A stretch of DNA of 64,000 bases, from positions 1 through 64,000 of the forward strand of contig CAVESF010000008.1 in the NCBI GenBank assembly GCA_963618495.1. Direction: 5' to 3'. The stretch's first letter is position 1. Each line of letters starts with the position of its first letter. The stretch comes from Apopatosoma sp963618495. Lineage in GTDB: Bacteria; Bacillota; Clostridia; Oscillospirales; CAG-272. The translations under genes were made by a program, and so were the position numbers. Below the pieces are notes generated by a model that saw only the letters and a list, made by a program, of their open reading frames with translations, made no database searches and was not told the DNA's origin. Positions 59,060-64,000 of this stretch are shown here, one piece after another.

Positions 59060-59662
59060 TCAACCTCCGAAATCAAATATACAAAGCAAAAAATCTTTGT
59101 CCAGCGCGAGGATTTCGCGCATATCGCGGAATATCTGCCCGCGATAGCCGCGCAGAGCCGCGTCCGCGCCGACGGCATCCATGCCGAAGTTGCGCGCTAT
59201 ATGGAGCGCACGGTAGAGATGATACTTCTGCGTTACTATGACGGCGCGGTCTATGCCGAAAAGCTTCTTTGCGCGCGAAACCGTCTCGTATGTGGAAAAT
59301 CCTCTGTAGTCGAGCAGGATATCCTCATCGGGAATCCCGTTTTCGAGCGCGTACCGCCGCATAGCGCCGACCTCGTTGTAGTCGTCGCTCTGATAGTCGC
59401 CCGAGAGGAGCAGTTTGTTTACCTTGCCGCTTTTATAGAGCGATACGGCGGTTTTCATCCTGTCCTCGAGCATATGCGAGAGCCTGCCGTTTACAACCGA
59501 AGCGCCGAGTACTATGGCGCATTCGTAACCCTCGGGCGTGTCCCCCGCGCTGTGTATCCTGCCGTTTGTTTCGAGGAATATCCCCGCGGGCGGCAAAAGC
59601 ACGAGAAGCACAAGTGCGGCAAGCGCTATCAGGGCTATAGTCAGGTATTTTTTCTTTTTCAT
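59060..59662 (-). CDS. SanA/YdcF-family DUF218 membrane-anchored protein
   Basis: A 200-residue protein with one N-terminal helix (residues about 6-28) and a DUF218 domain: AIVLGASVVNGRLS, the conserved LLLSGDYQSDDYNEVGAMRRY (SGD and the acidic run) and VIVTQKYHLYRALHIAR. The SanA/ElyC group affects the envelope barrier, but the enzymatic step is not settled. Its ATG overlaps the mgsA stop by four bases (ATGA). Confidence 0.86.
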   Translation of the reverse strand: MKKKKYLTIALIALAALVLLVLLPPAGIFLETNGRIHSAGDTPEGYECAIVLGASVVNGRLSHMLEDRMKTAVSLYKSGKVNKLLLSGDYQSDDYNEVGAMRRYALENGIPDEDILLDYRGFSTYETVSRAKKLFGIDRAVIVTQKYHLYRALHIARNFGMDAVGADAALRGYRGQIFRDMREILALDKDFLLCIFDFGG

Positions 59663-60132
59663 AGCGTCTGCGCACGCATATCTATATTATGTTTGAAATT
59701 CAGCAGCATTCTGCTGTATTCGGCTTCCATGAGCGGACTCGATATGATGAAATCCGCCGTCGCGCGGTTATTTGCTATCGGAATATCGTAGACCTGCGCT
59801 ATGCGGAGCAGTGCTTTCACATCGGGGTCATGCGGCTGAGCCGTCAGCGGGTCGGAAAAGAATATCACGAGGTCTATATCGCCCTCGGCTATTCTCGCGC
59901 CTATCTGCTGGTCTCCGCCGAGAGGACCGCTGTTGAAACCGCGGATGGGAAGTCCCGTTCTGTCCGCTATCATGCGTGCGGTCGTTCCCGTTCCGCAGAG
60001 ATTATGACGCTCCAGTATCGCCTTGTTTTTCATGCACCAGTCTATTATCTCCGCCTTTTTGTTGTCATGCGCTATCAGGGCTATGCTCTTTTTCTTCGGC
60101 AGAGTGCATTCGATATATTGATTTTCAAACAT
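59659..60132 (-). CDS. mgsA: Methylglyoxal synthase (canonical)
   Basis: Converts dihydroxyacetone phosphate to methylglyoxal and phosphate. The 157-residue protein has the complete catalytic set: AHDNKK (His-Asp), SGPLGGDQQIG (catalytic Asp), SDPL and QPHDPDVKALLR (second His and Asp). It lies 15 bases after a phosphodiesterase gene and overlaps the sanA-like gene. This is the intact counterpart of the divergent paralogue at 55094-55570. Confidence 0.95.
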   Translation of the reverse strand: MFENQYIECTLPKKKSIALIAHDNKKAEIIDWCMKNKAILERHNLCGTGTTARMIADRTGLPIRGFNSGPLGGDQQIGARIAEGDIDLVIFFSDPLTAQPHDPDVKALLRIAQVYDIPIANNRATADFIISSPLMEAEYSRMLLNFKHNIDMRAQTL

Positions 60133-60147
60133 TTATTTTTCCTCCTT

Positions 60148-60960
60148 TTAAGGTCTTATCTTTTCAAATATGACGGCATAGAAACCGCCCGCCTTTTCCA
60201 TTTCTTCATCGCTTTGCACCGTCCAGCCCACGGGGCAACCGCCGCAGAGCTTTGCCGCATGCAGGGCAAAACTTTTTCTGTCGGCAACGGAATATGCGAT
60301 AAAATGCGGGCGCGCGAGAAACGAAAGCAGAAGATTGCGCAGGATAAAGTCCTGTGCGGCGTTTCCGGTTCCGTCCTCTCCTTTCATCCTGCACGAGAGC
60401 TGACCGCGGACAACGCTCCTGTCGCTTTTGCGGAACCAGCGCACATAAAACGGATTGAAAGCCTCCATACACCATTTGCCGCCGTAGCTTTTCATCCTCT
60501 CGGATACGGCTTTGCAGATGCGCATATCCTTTGTGCTTCTTCCTTTCAGCTCGACTATTAGCGGCACTCTGCCGGAAACAAGGGCGAGCACCTCGTCAAA
60601 ACCCGGGATACGCTCGTCTGTTTCCGCAAGCGAAAGCTCCTGAAGCTCGGCGAGCGTCTTTTCCTCGGGTGTTCCGTCCGTGCCGCACATGCGGGTGAGC
60701 GTATCGTCATGGAAAACGACAAGCTTTTCATCCGCCGTGAGATGGACATCCAGCTCTATTCCGTAGCCGGCTTCGCATGCGCAGCTGAAAGCCGCGAGCG
60801 AATTTTCGGGAATGCCGTCGCCATGCAGCCCGCGATGGGCAAAATGTCTGTTTTCCTCAAAGAAATCAAATGCTCTGCCTGCGCTCCAGCTCGGCGATAT
60901 CAGAAAAATATATATGCAGAGTATCAACAGAAGAATGCCGAGTATTATCGAAAGAATCAT
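60148..60960 (-). CDS. Membrane-anchored glycerophosphodiester phosphodiesterase
   Basis: A 270-residue protein with an N-terminal helix (about residues 2-22) and a GDPD TIM-barrel: HRGLHGDGIPENSLAAF (catalytic His-Arg), IELDVHLTADEKLVVFHDD (Glu, Asp and second His) and VELKG. It would release glycerol 3-phosphate from glycerophosphodiesters at the membrane. Its ATG overlaps the transporter gene by four bases and precedes mgsA, so phosphotriose supply and methylglyoxal production are adjacent. Confidence 0.9.
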   Translation of the reverse strand: MILSIILGILLLILCIYIFLISPSWSAGRAFDFFEENRHFAHRGLHGDGIPENSLAAFSCACEAGYGIELDVHLTADEKLVVFHDDTLTRMCGTDGTPEEKTLAELQELSLAETDERIPGFDEVLALVSGRVPLIVELKGRSTKDMRICKAVSERMKSYGGKWCMEAFNPFYVRWFRKSDRSVVRGQLSCRMKGEDGTGNAAQDFILRNLLLSFLARPHFIAYSVADRKSFALHAAKLCGGCPVGWTVQSDEEMEKAGGFYAVIFEKIRP

Positions 60961-62480
60961 TTGCTCTCCTCCGCTTTCTTATCGGGTATGCTGTCGCCAT
61001 GGCGCACGAACGCCATAGTCACAAAGGCAAGCGCGACGAATATCGTGGCATAGATGAAAAGCGACGTCATCTTTATATCCATAAAAAAGCCGCTGAGTAT
61101 CGGCGTTATTATCTGCGCCGCCATGCTTGCCGTATAATAGAAGCCCGTATATTTGCCGACATCGCTTCCGCTTGAAAGCTCCGCCACCATCGGGTATGAG
61201 TTTACATTTATCGCCGCCCAGCCGATGCCCGCCATGCCGAAGAGAATGTTCATCACGAGCATGGATGAGCCGCTTCTCATGAAAGATGCGGCGAAGAAAG
61301 CCGAGCCGAGCAGAAGTACGCCTGCCATTATCGTTCTCTTCCTGCCGAATTTTGATGAGATGAAACCTATCGGAATATATGAAACAACGGCGACACCCGT
61401 CGCTATCATCAGCGTGGTATTATAGTCAAGTCCGAGTATAGCGGAGGCATAGAGCGAATATTTGCTCATGACCGCATTATAGCCCATATACCAGAGCGCG
61501 ACGGATGCAAGTATAAGTATCAGCGAGGTAAGCTGCGATTTTGTCAGCTTGCGCGAGCCGCTCATAGCCGCCTCGTCGTCCGCTTCGTTTTCTATGCCGA
61601 GGCGCAGGCTCTCGTCATGAGCTTCCTCCGCCCATTTCGGCTCTCTTACCGTCAGGCGGAATACCGCAAGCGAAACGAGCATTATTCCCGCGATAACGCA
61701 GAAAAACGGGAGATAACTCATCATCGCGTTTTCACTCTTGCCAGTGCCGAAAACGATGCCGAGCGCAAGGACTATGACTCCGCCGAGCGCACCCATCAGA
61801 TTTATCACGGCATTTGCCTTGGAGCGCAATGGTTTTACCGTCACATCCGGCATCAGCGCCAACGCGGGCGAACGGAAAGTCGACATTGCGATAAGCGTCA
61901 CAAGCAGTGCCGCTATGAACATGATAAGCGCCGAGGGATTTGCCATGGTCAGCTTATGCGTGCAGGCGCGGCGTGCGGGTACGACATAGTTTGTATAGTC
62001 TGCGGAAACATTTCCGTCCTCATCGTACATGGATATCTCCGCAAATTCCTCTTTTGTGAATTTCTCGCGGATATTTACGGTCTCGCCGTCGGGCGTTTTG
62101 ATATCGGGTATCTCGGTGAGATATATCACTTCCTGCGAACCCTGCGTCCCGGGAGAGATGGCTTTCAGATTGCGGAGCTGGATGCCGTCGGCAATGCTCA
62201 TGCAGATGAATGCGGCGCAGGCGATAACCGTGCCTATCATTATAAAAGGCGTTCTCCTGCCGCGCTTCGATTTCGATTTGTCGGAGAGCGAGCCGAAAAG
62301 CGGAAGCATAAAAAGTGCCAGCACATTGTCCAGTGCCATTATCGCGCCCGAGAGCGTCTGGTTCATACCGAATTTATCGGTGAGTATCTTCGGCACTATC
62401 GTGTCATATGCCTGCCAGAAAGCGCATATCAGGAAAAACGCAAAGCCTACAAAAATCGTTCTCTTGTAACTCAGTTTCAT
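60957..62480 (-). CDS. Major facilitator superfamily transporter (GPH/SLC45-like)
   Basis: A 507-residue transporter with about 12 helices and a long cytoplasmic loop in the middle. The N-terminal LSYKRTIFVGFAFFLICAFWQAYDTIVPKIL and the loop SDKSKSKRGRRTPFI resemble sugar:cation symporters of the GPH or SLC45-like groups. A periplasm-side insertion (about residues 100-175) is not usual for the family. The start at 62480 has an AAAGGAG site; longer upstream frame overlaps the nif3 gene. Substrate unknown. Confidence 0.86.
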   Translation of the reverse strand: MKLSYKRTIFVGFAFFLICAFWQAYDTIVPKILTDKFGMNQTLSGAIMALDNVLALFMLPLFGSLSDKSKSKRGRRTPFIMIGTVIACAAFICMSIADGIQLRNLKAISPGTQGSQEVIYLTEIPDIKTPDGETVNIREKFTKEEFAEISMYDEDGNVSADYTNYVVPARRACTHKLTMANPSALIMFIAALLVTLIAMSTFRSPALALMPDVTVKPLRSKANAVINLMGALGGVIVLALGIVFGTGKSENAMMSYLPFFCVIAGIMLVSLAVFRLTVREPKWAEEAHDESLRLGIENEADDEAAMSGSRKLTKSQLTSLILILASVALWYMGYNAVMSKYSLYASAILGLDYNTTLMIATGVAVVSYIPIGFISSKFGRKRTIMAGVLLLGSAFFAASFMRSGSSMLVMNILFGMAGIGWAAINVNSYPMVAELSSGSDVGKYTGFYYTASMAAQIITPILSGFFMDIKMTSLFIYATIFVALAFVTMAFVRHGDSIPDKKAEESK

Positions 62481-62493
62481 GATGCTTCTCCTT

Positions 62494-63261
62494 TCAGTGA
62501 ACAAATTCGTTGTCGCGCGGATAGATTTCAAAAGCTATATCGGGATAATCCGAGCGGAAAGCTTCCGCAAAGAAGGAGGAAACGCCTATTTCCGTTTCGT
62601 AATGCCCCGCCTCGACTATGCCTATACCGAGCGAAGGCGCGTCCAGAACGGCATGATAGCCGGCTTCGCCGCAGAGGAAAACCTCCGCGCCCGCCGCCTG
62701 CGCCGCATCTATGAAATCCCTGCCCGAGCCGCCGAGGACAGCGACCGTGCGTATTTTCCGTCCCGTGAAATGCCCTGTGATATGGCGGCTCACGCGCTCC
62801 TTTGCAAGCGCGGCAAATTCCTCCGCCGTCATCTCGCGGGGAAGCTCGCCTACCCTGCCTATCTCCTCCTCTGCGGGACCGAAAGGACGCGTATTTTCAA
62901 GCCCGAGGCTTGCGGCAAGTATATCGTTTACGCCGCAATCGAGCGCATCGAGCCGCGTATGGAAGCTGAAAACGGAAATGCCCGCGGCAATAAGGCGGAG
63001 TGCCCTTGCGCAGACGGGATTTTCCGTATTTATCGCTTTCAGCGGCGAGAAAATGAGCGGATGATGCGATATTATCAGGTCATATCCGCCCGCTATGGCG
63101 TAGTCTGCCACAGCGTCGGTCACATCGAGCGCGAAAAGCGCCTTTTTCACCTCCCGCGCGCCGTCGGCGCAGACCATCAGCCCGTCGTTATCCCAGTCGC
63201 ACGAGAGTGCGCGCGGTATTTTTCTGTCGAAATATGAATAGAGTTCGCCTGTCGTTATCAT
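62494..63261 (-). CDS. Nif3-like dinuclear metal centre protein
   Basis: A 255-residue member of the Nif3/DUF34 family. Metal-site motifs: WDNDGLMV near the N-terminus, ISHHPLIF (His-His) about residue 65, FHTRLDA (His, Asp) about 100 and the late VEAGHYETE with His and Glu. Function is unsettled; GTP cyclohydrolase-like and nucleotide roles have been suggested for relatives. The gene lies 18 bases after trmK, the conserved pairing in Firmicutes. Confidence 0.92.
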   Translation of the reverse strand: MITTGELYSYFDRKIPRALSCDWDNDGLMVCADGAREVKKALFALDVTDAVADYAIAGGYDLIISHHPLIFSPLKAINTENPVCARALRLIAAGISVFSFHTRLDALDCGVNDILAASLGLENTRPFGPAEEEIGRVGELPREMTAEEFAALAKERVSRHITGHFTGRKIRTVAVLGGSGRDFIDAAQAAGAEVFLCGEAGYHAVLDAPSLGIGIVEAGHYETEIGVSSFFAEAFRSDYPDIAFEIYPRDNEFVH

Positions 63262-63279
63262 GAGCAGATTCTCCTTGAT

Positions 63280-63972
63280 TTATATTTTTGAGAGTGCCGT
63301 TATTTCGTCGTAAACGCGCTTTGCCTGCGCATATTCCGCAGTATCGGGTTTCAGTCCGCGCACCTTTTTGCCGTACATATCGAGATACTTTTCGCAAAGC
63401 CGCAGAAAAAGCTCTTCGGTCTCTTCCCTTGCCTCGATATTCCCTTTGCCGAGGAGAAGCTCCGTCTGTGTGAATATGCGCTTTTTTCCGTCCCATACGA
63501 CGCGCATTATCTGATATATCTTGCCCGAATCGAGCGCAAGCCGCTCGTCGGCGATAAGAAATCCGTTTTCCAAGAGCCAAAGGCGCAGCTCGTCCTCGTT
63601 TTTCATCGGCTGAAGCACGAGCGATATCTTCTCATCGTGCAGAAAAGGTGCTTCACTTATTATATCTCGTATCATGAGCCCGCCCATGCCCGCTATCACT
63701 ATATCGGTAAAACCGCGCTCCTCCAGAGAGTGAAGCCCGTCCGTCAGCGCCGTATCTATTCTGTCCGTCAGGAGGTGCGCCGCTATATTCTCTTTTGCGC
63801 GCAAGATAGGACCTTCGTTTATATCGGAAGCCACGGCGCGGCTTATCGCGCCGCGCTCGCAAAGGTATATCGGCAGATATGCATGGTCTGTTCCGACATC
63901 GCAGAGAAAGGCGCCGCGGCGCACGAGCGCGGCGCAGGCGGCAAGCCTGTCTCCAAGGGTAATATTAGCCAT
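63280..63972 (-). CDS. trmK: tRNA (adenine(22)-N1)-methyltransferase TrmK
   Basis: A 230-residue class I SAM methyltransferase forming m1A22 in tRNA. The motifs are CDVGTDHAYLPIYLCERG (motif I, with GTDH characteristic of TrmK), VASDINEGPILRA, and VIAGMGGLMIRDII (the MGG catalytic-loop region). The C-terminal coiled-coil helix pair follows. It is the first gene in the window of the trmK-nif3-MFS-GDPD-mgsA-sanA-yccF string; whether rpoD lies upstream is outside the window. Confidence 0.94.
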   Translation of the reverse strand: MANITLGDRLAACAALVRRGAFLCDVGTDHAYLPIYLCERGAISRAVASDINEGPILRAKENIAAHLLTDRIDTALTDGLHSLEERGFTDIVIAGMGGLMIRDIISEAPFLHDEKISLVLQPMKNEDELRLWLLENGFLIADERLALDSGKIYQIMRVVWDGKKRIFTQTELLLGKGNIEAREETEELFLRLCEKYLDMYGKKVRGLKPDTAEYAQAKRVYDEITALSKI

Positions 63973-64000
63973 AAATGTTCCTTTTTTCTATGTAATAAAA

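Overview
The window reads as chromosome of an anaerobic, probably gut-type member of the Firmicutes (class Clostridia level; lower rank not determinable by eye). The reasons are a canonical T-box leader in front of pheST, strong GGAGG-type ribosome binding sites, a DnaD/DnaI-type replication pair, a BipA/ThiI/TrmK/Nif3 housekeeping set, fermentative redox genes and multi-pass sugar ABC permeases without a dedicated ATPase. Almost everything is on the minus strand; only pheST and thiI-minD-mgsA-like run on plus. Bases 1-128 hold no gene that I can support. The last 28 bases only carry the upstream region of trmK.

Region by region (minus strand is transcribed from high to low coordinates). 0.1-4.5 kb: dipeptidase, phosphoribosyltransferase, CmpB-like membrane protein, and a CPA2 antiporter led by a PII-like protein. 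4.6-6.9 kb: a lipoprotein metallophosphoesterase. 7.2 kb: tRNA-Ser(GGA), followed by a decayed, ISL3-like element. 7.7-9.6 kb: primosome genes (DnaI-like, DnaD-like), with a dense DnaA-box cluster upstream. 10-14.3 kb: tsaD, rimI, a protein phosphatase, mrp, uxaC. 14.5-18.3 kb: T-box, pheS, pheT. 18.4-29.9 kb: an 11-12 gene redox operon. 30.3-42.9 kb: a seven-gene transport and surface cluster. 43.5-46.7 kb: mnmA, iscU, iscS, rnhA. 46.8-52.8 kb: Gfo/Idh oxidoreductase, rarA, nth, maf, a U32 peptidase-like RNA-modification protein, zapA. 52.9-55.6 kb: thiI, a MinD-like ATPase, a divergent MgsA paralogue. 56-64 kb: tcdA, typA, yccF, sanA-like, canonical mgsA, a phosphodiesterase, an MFS transporter, nif3-like, trmK.

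The most interesting unit is the redox operon at 18.4-29.9 kb. It encodes, in transcription order, an LDH/MDH-family dehydrogenase carrying the malate-type arginine, fumarase, HdrB, HdrC, HdrA, an MvhD/FlxD-like protein, two FlxB/FlxC-like iron-sulfur proteins, a FlxA-like NAD(P)H oxidoreductase, an unusual fumarate-reductase-like iron-sulfur protein and a FrdA-like flavoprotein. There is no membrane anchor. I infer a soluble complex in which NADH oxidation is bifurcated by HdrA flavin between fumarate and ferredoxin, with malate dehydrogenase and fumarase making fumarate from oxaloacetate. The parts resemble known families (HdrABC, FlxABCD, FrdA); the linkage to fumarate is my inference.

The second unusual unit is the 30.3-42.9 kb cluster: one very large solute-binding protein with carbohydrate-module-like N-terminal domains, two separate pairs of sugar ABC permeases, an NHL-repeat/TPR/Yip1 membrane fusion and a secreted DUF5696-like protein, apparently one operon. 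Its substrate is unknown.
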